Source: Runella sp. MFBS21
GTDB lineage: Bacteria > Bacteroidota > Bacteroidia > Cytophagales > Spirosomataceae
Length of the DNA: 64,000 bases
NCBI RefSeq assembly: GCF_029433105.1
Contig: NZ_JARNTW010000004.1
Coordinates: 208,977-272,976, forward strand
Direction of reading: 5' to 3'
In this document: positions 54,885 to 62,784 of the stretch, one piece after another
Layout: each line of letters begins with the position of its first letter
Numbering within the stretch: position 1 is the stretch's first letter
The notes under the pieces: model-generated
What the model was told of the DNA's origin: nothing
Databases searched by the model: none
Seen by the model: only the letters and a program-made list of their open reading frames with translations
Translations under genes and position numbers: made by a program

Positions 54885-56063
54885 ATGAACGCATACATTG
54901 TAGCTGGTTATCGTACAGCAGTGGGAAAAGCCCCCAAAGGTGTTTTTCGTTTTACTCGTCCTGATGATTTGGGCGCGGAAGTAATCAAGCATATGATGGC
55001 TCAACTTCCTCAACTCGACCCCGCTCGCGTAGATGATCTTATTGTTGGAAATGCTGTCCCAGAAGCAGAACAAGGGATGCAAATCGCCCGTTTCATATCT
55101 TTGTTAGCACTTCCCAAAAGTGTTCCAGGCTTTACTATCAACCGTTATTGTGGGTCAGGAGTAGAGGCGATTGCAATAGCTGCCGCCAAAATTCACGCAG
55201 GTATTGCCGATTGTATTGTAGCGGGTGGGGTAGAGTCTATGTCGATGGTACCAACTACGGGTTGGAAAACGGCGCTTAATTATGAAATCGCCAAAGAACA
55301 CGCCGATTATTATATTGGTATGGGACTTACGGCTGAGCAAGTAGCCAATCAGTACAAAATCAGTCGTGAAGACCAAGATGCTTTTGCTTTTGCTTCTCAC
55401 CAAAAAGCGCTAGCGGCGCAGAAAGAAGGGAAGTTTGACAGTGAAATAGTACCAATTACAGTCAAAGAAACTTATTTTGACGCCAATAGCGGCAAAAAGA
55501 AAAATAAAGAATATGTGGTAAGCAAAGACGAAGGCCCACGCGCAGACACCAATCTGGAAGCATTGGGTAAGCTAAAGCCCGTATTTGCAGCGGGCGGAAG
55601 CGTCACAGCGGGTAATTCGTCGCAGACTTCCGATGGGGCGGCTTTTGTAGTAGTGATGTCAGAACGGATGGTGAATGAGCTGAATCTCAAGCCGGTCGCG
55701 CGTATGATGTCTTATGCGTCAGCAGGAGTAGAGCCTCGTATTATGGGGATTGGCCCAGTAGCCGCAATACCTATCGCGCTCAAGCAAGCAGGACTATCGC
55801 TGAATGATATTGACCAAATAGAATTGAATGAGGCTTTTGCCGCGCAGTCTTTAGCGGTGGTGAGAGAATTGGGCATTGACCCCACCAAACTCAACCCTAA
55901 CGGAGGTGCTATTGCACTAGGGCATGCTTTAGGGTCAACAGGTGCTAGGCTTTCGGTACAGCTATTTAACGAAATGCGTCGTCGTCAGCAAAAATACGGA
56001 ATGGTGACAGCCTGCGTAGGCGGTGGTCAAGGCGTAGCAGGTATTTATGAGTTTTTGAACTAA
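54885..56063 (+). CDS. Thiolase: acetyl-CoA C-acyltransferase
   Basis: 392 residues. Catalyses thiolytic cleavage of 3-ketoacyl-CoA or the reverse condensation. Nucleophilic Cys in INRYCGSGVEA (about 89), NEAFAAQ, catalytic His in GGAIALGHALGSTGARL (about 349) and second Cys in TACVGGGQGVAG (about 379). Sequence style (EGMQIARF-like stretch, LPKSVPGFTINRYC) resembles FadA-type beta-oxidation thiolases more than acetoacetyl-CoA thiolase. No fadB neighbour, so the pathway link is inferred. Convergent with ridA across a structured element. Confidence 0.93.
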   Translation: MNAYIVAGYRTAVGKAPKGVFRFTRPDDLGAEVIKHMMAQLPQLDPARVDDLIVGNAVPEAEQGMQIARFISLLALPKSVPGFTINRYCGSGVEAIAIAAAKIHAGIADCIVAGGVESMSMVPTTGWKTALNYEIAKEHADYYIGMGLTAEQVANQYKISREDQDAFAFASHQKALAAQKEGKFDSEIVPITVKETYFDANSGKKKNKEYVVSKDEGPRADTNLEALGKLKPVFAAGGSVTAGNSSQTSDGAAFVVVMSERMVNELNLKPVARMMSYASAGVEPRIMGIGPVAAIPIALKQAGLSLNDIDQIELNEAFAAQSLAVVRELGIDPTKLNPNGGAIALGHALGSTGARLSVQLFNEMRRRQQKYGMVTACVGGGQGVAGIYEFLN

Positions 56064-56070
56064 TTAATTT

Positions 56071-56224
56071 GACTTCTCCGAAGCCGTTTGCTGTTTGTAA
56101 GGACTTTGTTAGCTAGCTACAAACCTTTTGCCTCTCCTAAGCAGGGATGCCTTTAGAGCTTCGGAGAAGCCCAATATTTGTAGCATAAGGTTATTCCCTG
56201 CACGCAAACGACTTCGTAAAAGTC
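56071..56224. repeat. 154-bp element bounded by imperfect inverted repeats (MITE- or REP-like)
   Basis: Ends GACTTCTCCGAAGCCGTTTG.. (56071-56091) and ..GCAAACGACTTCG.. (56204-56224) are inverted repeats matching at 18 of 21 positions. Inside, GTTTGTA (56093) pairs with TACAAAC (56118), and GCAGGGA (56141) with TCCCTGC (56195). A third segment, GCTTCGGAGAAG (56158-56169), is an exact complement of 56073-56084, so two alternative foldings are possible. It sits between convergent thiolase and ridA genes. No open frame. Could be a mobile miniature element or a structured RNA/terminator. Confidence 0.6.
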
Positions 56225-56257
56225 AAAATTGAGGTTTTATTTATGAACCACCTATTT

Positions 56258-56641
56258 TTAGTCTTTTAGGGCAATAACTGATATTTCTACATTTACATCT
56301 TTGGGCAAACGAGCCACTTCTACCGTTTCGCGGGCGGGATAATCGCCCGTAAAAAATTGCCCATATACTTCGTTTACTTTCCCGAAGTTGTTCATGTCTT
56401 TCAAGAAAATACTGGTTTTGACCACATTCTCAAAGCCCAATCCTGCTTCTTTCAGAATGGCTTCTAGGTTTCGCATCACTTGTTGTGCTTCATCTTCGAT
56501 ACTTCCTACGACGAGATTGCCAGTGGCGGGATCGATGGGGATTTGTCCTGATACATAGAGGGTATTGCCTGCCAATACAGCTTGAGAATAAGGGCCGATA
56601 GGAGCAGGGGCGGCGGCGGTCAAAATGATTTTTTTCGACAT
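56258..56641 (-). CDS. ridA: RidA family reactive intermediate/imine deaminase
   Basis: 127 residues, the usual length. Motifs APAPIGPYSQAVLAGNTLYVSGQIPIDP and the C-terminal YPARETVEVARLPKDVNVEISVIA, with the conserved Arg used in imine hydrolysis. It hydrolyses enamine/imine by-products of PLP enzymes such as serine/threonine dehydratase. pdxJ (PLP synthesis) follows 232 bp away on the same strand, a sensible but loose functional link. Confidence 0.93.
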   Translation of the reverse strand: MSKKIILTAAAPAPIGPYSQAVLAGNTLYVSGQIPIDPATGNLVVGSIEDEAQQVMRNLEAILKEAGLGFENVVKTSIFLKDMNNFGKVNEVYGQFFTGDYPARETVEVARLPKDVNVEISVIALKD

Positions 56642-56873
56642 GCTATTGTAAGAGGTTTGAAGGAAATAATGCTTCTAAGTTTTGAAAAGTATATTGTGAA
56701 ATCATAACTACTTAGCAAGATGCTCCGCGCGGGCGGCCGCGTAGGCCGTAAGCTTTTTATTAAGAATGGTTTTGCATAAGCAGCGATTCTCCGCTGTGAT
56801 TGCCTATAAACATCGCAAAAAATGCCTACTGCTTAACGCTTATTGCCTACGGCTCAATAATTACGTAAAATCT
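56642..56873. other. Gap between ridA and pdxJ with a G+C-rich patch
   Basis: The 232-bp gap contains 56721-56750, a very G+C-rich stretch (ctccgcgcgggcggccgcg) with the palindrome GCGGCCGC at 56733-56740. That composition is unlike the surroundings. It also holds repeated words (tgcctac at about 56824 and 56851) and a weak hairpin (CAGCG/CGCTG, 56781-56796). Looks like a decayed repeat rather than a gene. Confidence 0.5.
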
Positions 56874-57590
56874 TTATTCTAACTCACGCAGATACATCTG
56901 TATGGTATTTTCGAGGCCATAATAAAGAGCATCGCAAATAAGCGCATGACCAATCGAAACTTCGTCCAAATACGGAATTTGTTCTTTCAAATACCGAAGA
57001 TTTTCGAGACTCAAATCATGACCTGCATTAAGACCAAGTCCTATTTCGTGGGCTATTTTAGCGGCTTTTACATAAGCCTCTACCGCTTTTGCAGGATTTT
57101 CGGGATAATGAGTCGCGTAGGGCTCGGTATATAATTCTACGCGGTCGGCGCCACATATTTTAGCCCCTTCTACCATTTTTTCGTCGGGGTCCACAAAAAC
57201 CGACACACGAATGCCCGCTTCTTTGAAAATGCCCACCAAATCCGTCAATCTTTCGCGATGGGTGATGGTATCCCAGCCGGCATTGGAAGTGATAGCGCCG
57301 AGGGCATCAGGTACAAGCGTGACTTGCGCAGGTTTGGCTAGAAGTACGAGTTCGATAAATTTTTTTTCGGTAGGATTCCCCTCAATGTTGAACTCAGTGC
57401 TTACGACTTCTTTTAAATCCAACACGTCTTGGTATCGAATATGGCGCTCATCGGGGCGCGGGTGTACCGTAATTCCTTGTGCTCCAAAACTTTCACAATC
57501 GAGTGCTGTTTTTACCACATTGGGATTATTGCCTCCACGGGAGTTGCGTAGCGTGGCAATTTTGTTGATATTTACACTAAGACGGGTCAT
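56874..57590 (-). CDS. pdxJ: Pyridoxine 5'-phosphate synthase
   Basis: 238 residues, TIM barrel. It condenses 1-deoxyxylulose 5-phosphate with 3-amino-2-oxopropyl phosphate to form pyridoxine 5'-phosphate. Motifs: [46 protein letters not shown]-like, [52 protein letters not shown]. All family catalytic blocks present. Divergent from the esterase/ATP-grasp operon. Confidence 0.96.
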   Translation of the reverse strand: MTRLSVNINKIATLRNSRGGNNPNVVKTALDCESFGAQGITVHPRPDERHIRYQDVLDLKEVVSTEFNIEGNPTEKKFIELVLLAKPAQVTLVPDALGAITSNAGWDTITHRERLTDLVGIFKEAGIRVSVFVDPDEKMVEGAKICGADRVELYTEPYATHYPENPAKAVEAYVKAAKIAHEIGLGLNAGHDLSLENLRYLKEQIPYLDEVSIGHALICDALYYGLENTIQMYLRELE

Positions 57591-57732
57591 GGTAAATAAA
57601 ATGGTTATGATAGTGCATCCACTTAAGCAAAAATATACTGTGATGAATGCTTAACTTTCTAACTTTTAAGTTTTGATAATGGTTTCAAAAGTAGAGGGAA
57701 ATCCACTTTTACACAATTTTTGAGTGATAATC

Positions 57733-57761
57733 TTGTAATTCTCGGTTTTTGTATATATTTC
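57733..57761 (+). promoter_or_regulatory. Candidate promoter of the esterase/ATP-grasp/YbdK operon
   Basis: TTG (57733-57735), 18 bp, then TATATTTC (57754-57761), one mismatch from TAnnTTTG. This falls inside the longer open frame starting at TTG 57749, which argues that translation starts downstream, at TTG 57797. Confidence 0.4.
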
Positions 57762-57796
57762 GACAAAATATTTCTTTATCAAACACTTTATCAACC

Positions 57797-58507
57797 TTGA
57801 AAGAAACATATCAAAAATGGTATTCGCCCACCTTAGGCCGTGATATTGAAATGCTGGTATTGGGGCATTGGGGCTATCCTATTCTATTGTTCCCTACATC
57901 GATGGGGCGTTTTTATCAAAACAAGGACGCTGGCTTAACGGAATCGGTGAGATGGTTTGTAGAATCTGGAAAAATCAAATTGTATTTGATTGACGGTATT
58001 GATAAAGATAGTTGGTATGCCAAGCACCTGACTCCTGCCGTACGAGCTCACAATCATGCTGTATATGACCGCTTTTTGAATGAGGAGCTAGTGCCAGCGA
58101 TGCGCTACGAAGCCAATGTTGATAAAATCGCAGTAGCGGGGTGTAGTTTTGGAGGCTATCATGCGCTCAATTTTGCCTTCAAACATCCCGATAAAGTAGC
58201 CTATATGTTTAGTATGAGCGGGGCTTTTGATGTCAGAAGCTTCTTGGAAGGGTATACTGACCATACCGTTTATTTCAACAACCCAGTCGAATTTATCCCC
58301 AACGAAGAAAGTTGGAAATACAATCATATGAAGATTGTACTAGGCACGTCTGAGTGGGATATTTGTCTCAATGACAACCTCACAATGTCAGGAATTTTGA
58401 AAAATAAGGGTATTCATCATTGGCTCGACGTAAGAGGTTGGGAAAAACACGATTGGCCGCTTTGGAATCAAATGTTTCCAGACTATATCTCAAAAATGGG
58501 ACTCTAA
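57797..58507 (+). CDS. Esterase-family alpha/beta hydrolase, first gene of a ligase operon
   Basis: 236 residues from TTG 57797. This start aligns exactly with the paralogue at 42072-42803 (both reach WYSP at residues 8-11), while the frame open to 57749 crosses the promoter. Nucleophile GCSFGG (Ser about 116), catalytic His in GWEKHDWPLWNQMFPDY. No signal peptide, so cytoplasmic. The next gene (ATP-grasp) starts 81 bp later and a YbdK-type ligase follows, so the three probably act on one metabolite: two amide- or ester-forming ligases plus a hydrolase. Product unknown. Confidence 0.8.
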   Translation: MKETYQKWYSPTLGRDIEMLVLGHWGYPILLFPTSMGRFYQNKDAGLTESVRWFVESGKIKLYLIDGIDKDSWYAKHLTPAVRAHNHAVYDRFLNEELVPAMRYEANVDKIAVAGCSFGGYHALNFAFKHPDKVAYMFSMSGAFDVRSFLEGYTDHTVYFNNPVEFIPNEESWKYNHMKIVLGTSEWDICLNDNLTMSGILKNKGIHHWLDVRGWEKHDWPLWNQMFPDYISKMGL

Positions 58508-58588
58508 CCGCAGGCTTCTTGCCCCATAGGAGCTTGTGCAATCTAACAAACTAAAAATTTCCCCTTGGGGTAGGGGGCTTTTACATGT

Positions 58589-59662
58589 ATGAAAAAAATT
58601 GGAATACTTCACGGAATGGAAAATACTTTCCCACAGGCTTTTGTGGAGAGAGTCAATGAGTTAGAGGGCACCGACATCGTAGCTGAGCCTGTGCTTATAG
58701 ATAGAGTAGTACAAGGAGAGCCTACCGATTATGCCGTTATTATTGACCGTATTTCGCAAGATGTGCCTTTTTATAGGGCGTACCTCAAAAATGCGGCTCT
58801 TTGTGGTACGGCAGTTATCAACAACCCTTTTTGGTGGAGTGCCGACGAGAAATTTTTCAATAATGCTTTGGCCGTAAAGTTGGGTGTGCCTGTACCTAAT
58901 ACAGTCTTAATGCCTTCAAAAGAACGCCCCACAGATACCACAGAAACCTCGTTCCGAAATCTCAAAATGCCGATGGCTTGGGGGGAGATGTTTGAGTATG
59001 TAGGTTTTCCTGCATACATGAAACCACACGCAGGCGGAGGTTGGAAAAGCGTATATAAAATTCATGATATGGACGACCTTTGGGCCAAACACGCCGAAAC
59101 CGAACAATTGGTAATGCTCCTTCAGAGTGAAGTTACTTTTGAGGATTATTATCGGTGCTATTGTTTGGGAGGAAAATATGTCCACATCATGCCCTATGAG
59201 CCACGCAATCCGCATCATTTGCGCTACGCTACTCAGCCTAAAACTACGGGAGAAGCACACAAAAAATTGATTGCGACGATTACCGATTACGTACTTCGCC
59301 TCAACAAAGCCTTAGGATATGATTTCAATACCGTAGAGTTTGCTGTACATGATGGGATTCCGTATGCCATTGATTTCTGTAATCCTGCTCCAGACGCCGA
59401 CATTCATTCTGTAGGGCAAGAAAATTTTGATTGGATTGTGGACAATGCCGCCAAAATGGCCATTGAAAAGGCCAAATCCCACAAAGACGGTAAAATGAAC
59501 CTGACATGGGGAAGTTTTGTACGTACTTCTGCTATGAATCTTCCTATCACAAACCTCGCCAAAGGAGACGTAGAGCAGACGGAAGAAAAACCCAAGAAAG
59601 CCCCTGCGCCTAAAAAAGCAAAAGCAGAGGAACCCACACCCGCCAAAAAGTCTAAAAAATAA
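58589..59662 (+). CDS. ATP-grasp ligase with Lys/Ala/Pro-rich C-terminal tail
   Basis: 357 residues. ATP-grasp features: YMKPHAGGGWKSVYKI (nucleotide-binding loop), LVMLLQSEV and a metal-binding segment FNTVEFAVHDGIPYAIDFCNPAPDADI. N-terminal Rossmann-like part (KIGILHGMENTFPQAFVERVNEL). Family members form C-N bonds via an acyl-phosphate, often between carboxylates and amino acids or peptides (RimK/D-Ala-D-Ala-ligase-like). Residues about 325-357 form a low-complexity Lys/Ala/Pro tail (EEKPKKAPAPKKAKAEEP), which may bind nucleic acid or another acidic partner. Between an esterase and a carboxylate-amine ligase gene; substrate not deducible. Confidence 0.85.
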   Translation: MKKIGILHGMENTFPQAFVERVNELEGTDIVAEPVLIDRVVQGEPTDYAVIIDRISQDVPFYRAYLKNAALCGTAVINNPFWWSADEKFFNNALAVKLGVPVPNTVLMPSKERPTDTTETSFRNLKMPMAWGEMFEYVGFPAYMKPHAGGGWKSVYKIHDMDDLWAKHAETEQLVMLLQSEVTFEDYYRCYCLGGKYVHIMPYEPRNPHHLRYATQPKTTGEAHKKLIATITDYVLRLNKALGYDFNTVEFAVHDGIPYAIDFCNPAPDADIHSVGQENFDWIVDNAAKMAIEKAKSHKDGKMNLTWGSFVRTSAMNLPITNLAKGDVEQTEEKPKKAPAPKKAKAEEPTPAKKSKK

Positions 59663-59677
59663 TATTCAGACTCAAGC

Positions 59678-59702
59678 CCTAGCAAGGAATTTCCTTGCTA
59701 GG
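59678..59702 (+). other. Perfect intercistronic hairpin between ATP-grasp and YbdK-type genes
   Basis: CCTAGCAAGG (59678-59687) and CCTTGCTAGG (59693-59702) form a perfect 10-bp stem around AATTT. No T-run follows (ACTCTAACTC), so it is more likely an mRNA processing or stability element than a terminator. It lies 23 bp before the next ATG. Confidence 0.6.
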
Positions 59703-59725
59703 ACTCTAACTCTACTTTCTAGCCT

Positions 59726-60823
59726 ATGTCTATGTTTACAATCGGAATCGAAGAGGAATTTCAGACCATCGACCCTGAAACACGGGCGTTGCGTTCGCAT
59801 ATGTCAAAAATCGTAGAAGACGGGAAAATCATCCTGAAAGAACGAGTGACTGCCGAAATGCACCAATCGGTGGTAGAAGTAGGTACCAATATCTGCACTA
59901 ATATCCAAGAAGCTCGCCAAGAGGTGACTTACCTCAGAAAGATGATTATTGACTTAGCGGCTCAGCAAAATCTTAAAATTGCGGCGGCCGGGACGCATCC
60001 TTTCTCAGATTGGCAAGACGAACTTATCACGCCCAATCCACGCTATGACAAACTCATTGAGGAAATGCGTGATGTAGCTAGAGGTAATTTGATTTTTGGG
60101 CTGCACGTCCACATCGGTATCCCTGACCGTGATACGGGAGTTAAGTTACTAAATTCACTTACCTACTTTTTGCCCCATATTTACGCCCTCTCCACCAATT
60201 CTCCTTTTTGGTGTGGACGAAATACGGGCTTTAAATCATATCGATCAAAGGTATTTGATAAATTTCCCCGTACAGGTATCCCTGAATATTTTGAGACGGC
60301 CCACGATTATGATGATTATGTCAATCTTTTAGTAAAAACGGGCTGTATCGACAACGGTAAAAAGATTTGGTGGGATATGCGTCTACATCCTTTCTACAAT
60401 ACCATCGAATACCGCGTGTGTGATATACCAATGCGAGCCGACGAAACCATCTGCTTGGCAGCGTTGATGCAGGCATTGGTGGCCAAAATTTCAAAATTGA
60501 TGAGCAAAAACCTCAACTTCCAGCATTATCGGAAGATCCTTATCAATGAAAATAAGTGGCGGGCAGCTCGCTATGGTATTCATGGAAAATTGATTGATTT
60601 TGGTCGTAAAGAAGAGGTGCCTTATTATAATTTGGCCCAAGAACTTTTAGAGTTTGTAGATGATGTATTGGACGACCTCGGTAGCAGAAAAGAAGTCGAA
60701 TATATTCACAAAATTCTAGAAATGGGAACCGGCGCTGACCGTCAGCTTGCCGTTTGGGAAGCGACCAAGGATCTCAGCAAAGTGGTAGATTATATCGTAG
60801 AAGAAACTCGCTACGGAATTTAA
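59726..60823 (+). CDS. YbdK-type carboxylate-amine ligase (glutamate-cysteine ligase 2 family)
   Basis: 365 residues, the typical length of GCS2 proteins. Motifs: FTIGIEEEFQTIDPETRAL, AEMHQSVVEVGTNICTNIQEAR, IAAAGTHPFSDW, GLHVHIGIPDRDTG, STNSPFWCGRNTGFKSYRS, WWDMRLHPFYNTIEYRVCDIPMRADETICLAALMQALV, ENKWRAARYGIHG. The family makes gamma-glutamyl amide bonds; YbdK has weak glutamate-cysteine ligase activity and its natural substrate is unclear. Third gene of the esterase/ATP-grasp operon and closed by a strong terminator. Confidence 0.92.
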   Translation: MSMFTIGIEEEFQTIDPETRALRSHMSKIVEDGKIILKERVTAEMHQSVVEVGTNICTNIQEARQEVTYLRKMIIDLAAQQNLKIAAAGTHPFSDWQDELITPNPRYDKLIEEMRDVARGNLIFGLHVHIGIPDRDTGVKLLNSLTYFLPHIYALSTNSPFWCGRNTGFKSYRSKVFDKFPRTGIPEYFETAHDYDDYVNLLVKTGCIDNGKKIWWDMRLHPFYNTIEYRVCDIPMRADETICLAALMQALVAKISKLMSKNLNFQHYRKILINENKWRAARYGIHGKLIDFGRKEEVPYYNLAQELLEFVDDVLDDLGSRKEVEYIHKILEMGTGADRQLAVWEATKDLSKVVDYIVEETRYGI

Positions 60824-60827
60824 AAAG

Positions 60828-60870
60828 AAGCTTTCCCTGCATCATAACATATACAGGGAGAGCTTTTTTT
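60828..60870. terminator. Terminator at the end of the ligase operon
   Basis: AAGCT (60828-60832) pairs with AGCTT (60861-60865), one wobble, then TCCCTG (60834-60839) with CAGGGA (60854-60859). Followed by a run of seven T. Lies between convergent stops, so may serve both genes. Confidence 0.85.
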
Positions 60871-60873
60871 AGC

Positions 60874-61896
60874 TTATAAATTTGTCAGGAACGTCATCGT
60901 ATCTACTCCATCTGCATAATCAGAAAGCGAAGGCGCTTGAGCTTGTCCAAAGGGTAGACTCCCTTCAAAACTACCTTCTTGCGAAACAATACACTGGAGT
61001 TTAGGACGGTGTAGCTCTACTAATTCGCTAAGGTGATTTTGAGATTTATATTCTTCAAAAAACAATACAGAGATAGGAGAAACTAACCCTTCACTTTCTT
61101 TCACTATCAAAAAACCGTTGTCTAAGTGTGCATCGCCATTGATGAGATAGATAGACTTGTTGTACTCATAATTATGGAAATACTTATAATGATGCCGGTA
61201 TTCTTCAAAGTGAGTTTCAACCAAGGTCAAAAAAGGGATAAAATCATAGCCGGCAGGTACCAAAACTTTAGAGACATTACGGCAACCTAGCCCGAAATAC
61301 AGCAAAATATCGGTGGCTAGTGCCATTAGCTCTTCTGTCGACTCGCTGCCATTTAGGATACCAAGCGAGGTACGGTTACGGCGGATTAAATGCGGTTTCT
61401 TAGAAAAATAATATTCGAAGTAACGGGCAGTATTGTCGCTGCCAGTAGCGATGAAAGCATCGGCATCGTTGAGGCGCTCTGCTACAGAGATGCGAGAGGC
61501 TAAAGCAGGCTCAATGTCGATGAGCTTTTGGATGATAAACAACATCAGCGTGCGGTCGTCGGTACTGAGTTTAGCCAATAGATGATGCCCACTTATTAAA
61601 ACTGCTAGCAAATCATGAAAACCTACAGCAGGAATATTACCTGCCATGACAACTCCGACTTTTTTAGGAATATCAACATCTTCTAAATAAAGATTAGGAT
61701 ATTCACTGAGCCATTGGGTGAGTTTTTCTTCATCGAGGTATTGTTGGGCTATTGCCAGCAAAGCTCCATCTACTGCCGAAGGAGTAAACCAAGGGTTGGT
61801 AGAATGTGCTCTGTATGCGATTTCTTCGCGAATAGAAGTGTGGAGCAATTTGCCAAGTTCCACAAAAGGGCGTATGCGTTTGGTGATAGAATTCAT
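60874..61896 (-). CDS. LuxC-like acyl-CoA reductase
   Basis: 340 residues from ATG 61896 (NSITKRIRPFVELGKLL). A longer frame to 62061 crosses the divergent promoter region and the ferredoxin start, so it is rejected. Aldehyde-dehydrogenase-like fold of the LuxC acyl-CoA reductase family: VGVVMAGNIPAVGFHDLLAVLISGH (nucleotide-binding), FIATGSDNTARYFEYYF, RNRTSLGILNG, and a probable catalytic Cys205 in FGLGCRNVSKVLVP. Such proteins reduce acyl-CoA or acyl thioesters to aldehydes. Divergent from a dicluster ferredoxin gene; the pairing suggests a functional link, for example electron supply or shared regulation. No luciferase genes here. Confidence 0.85.
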   Translation of the reverse strand: MNSITKRIRPFVELGKLLHTSIREEIAYRAHSTNPWFTPSAVDGALLAIAQQYLDEEKLTQWLSEYPNLYLEDVDIPKKVGVVMAGNIPAVGFHDLLAVLISGHHLLAKLSTDDRTLMLFIIQKLIDIEPALASRISVAERLNDADAFIATGSDNTARYFEYYFSKKPHLIRRNRTSLGILNGSESTEELMALATDILLYFGLGCRNVSKVLVPAGYDFIPFLTLVETHFEEYRHHYKYFHNYEYNKSIYLINGDAHLDNGFLIVKESEGLVSPISVLFFEEYKSQNHLSELVELHRPKLQCIVSQEGSFEGSLPFGQAQAPSLSDYADGVDTMTFLTNL

Positions 61897-61970
61897 TGGA
61901 ATATTTATAGGAAAAGTACAAGAAATCAAAGATTTCTGATTTTTATTACCTAACCGAAACTTTAAATAGT

Positions 61971-61978
61971 TAAATTTG
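61971..61978 (+). promoter_or_regulatory. -7 promoter element of the ferredoxin gene (TAAATTTG)
   Basis: Exact TAnnTTTG match, 52 bp before ATG 62030. It overlaps the 5' part of the longer open frame at 61976, supporting the downstream start. No clear -33 box. On the minus strand TACTTTTC (61911-61918) is a near-match for the divergent reductase. Confidence 0.45.
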
Positions 61979-62029
61979 TTTTTCAATTGCGAGTGCAAAT
62001 ATCCCAAAACTAAACGATACAGTGCAATT

Positions 62030-62377
62030 ATGGCTATCATGATTACTGACGAATGCATCAACTGTGGTGCATGCGAGCCAGAATGTCCAAATACTGCAAT
62101 ATATGAAGGTGGCGTAGAATGGACCTACGCTGGCGGGACTCTTTTAGAAGAAATTGACTATGGCGATGGTACGATTGTGAATGCCAAACTGAAACAATCG
62201 CCCGTTTCAAATGAGTTTTATTATATTGTCACTGACAAATGTACGGAGTGCGTAGGTTTTCATGAAGAACCTCAATGTGCGGCTGTTTGCCCGGTAGATT
62301 GCTGTGTGCCAGATCCTGACAATGAGGAAGACGAAGATACACTCTTGGCTAAAAAAGCATGGATGCATGGTGAATAG
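62030..62377 (+). CDS. 4Fe-4S dicluster ferredoxin
   Basis: 115 residues from ATG 62030 ([20 protein letters not shown]). Cluster 1 ligands [12 protein letters not shown]; cluster 2 region [22 protein letters not shown], with the 8-residue spacer between the second and third Cys seen in proteobacterial/Chromatium-type 2[4Fe-4S] ferredoxins. A C-terminal acidic extension follows ([12 protein letters not shown]). Cytoplasmic low-potential electron carrier. Divergent from the acyl-CoA reductase; followed by a strong terminator, so monocistronic. Confidence 0.95.
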   Translation: MAIMITDECINCGACEPECPNTAIYEGGVEWTYAGGTLLEEIDYGDGTIVNAKLKQSPVSNEFYYIVTDKCTECVGFHEEPQCAAVCPVDCCVPDPDNEEDEDTLLAKKAWMHGE

Positions 62378-62411
62378 CCCAACATAAGTACATAAAGGCT
62401 CTTTTCGATTC

Positions 62412-62449
62412 AAAGCCTCTGGACTAGTCCAGAGGCTTTTTTTTTGCCA
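62412..62449. terminator. Strong Rho-independent terminator after the ferredoxin gene
   Basis: 62412-62439 is a perfect 28-bp palindrome with arms AAAGCCTCTGGACT / AGTCCAGAGGCTTT, followed by T residues to 62445. It lies 35 bp after the stop codon. Confidence 0.9.
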
Positions 62450-62784
62450 AAATCTCTCTGGGCTTCTTACCACTGGATTGGTTTGTTACCTTTTGAAAGA
62501 GTAAAAAAATATAAATATTCAAATGTTTGGTTACTTAGTATAGTAAGTTGGTGAAGAATAATATTTTGAAATTTTTTAATAAAACAGAATAATATTAAAA
62601 ATTGTATTATGTTAATAAATAATTAAATTTATCTATAATAGTAGGTATTAAATGAGCAAAAAATTAAATTTTTATGAAAAAATACTTAAAAAATGAACCA
62701 AAAATTTGGTTTTTTACAAAAATAGACCAAAGTTTGTATCGGAAAACAAAACCACATAATGCCCACCTTAAACAAAATAATATT
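62450..62784 (+). other. AT-rich intergenic region before the porin gene
   Basis: 335 bp with no credible gene. Very AT-rich (62500-62760). Ends with the candidate porin promoter at 62705-62736 and a 48-base leader. Confidence 0.5.
62705..62736 (+). promoter_or_regulatory. Candidate promoter of the porin gene
   Basis: TTTG (62705-62708), 20 bp, then AAAGTTTG (62729-62736), one mismatch from TAnnTTTG. The ATG is 49 bp downstream. Confidence 0.45.

Noticed and set aside
54729-55082. 117-residue minus-strand open frame over the thiolase start
   Set aside because: Half of it lies in AT-rich intergenic DNA and half antisense to conserved thiolase sequence.
60874-61896. LuxC-like gene as part of a bioluminescence operon
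   Set aside because: No luxA/B/D/E homologues in the window; the family is widespread outside luminescent bacteria.
61897-62061. N-terminal extension of the acyl-CoA reductase
   Set aside because: It crosses the divergent promoter region and the ferredoxin start; the family fold begins shortly after ATG 61896.
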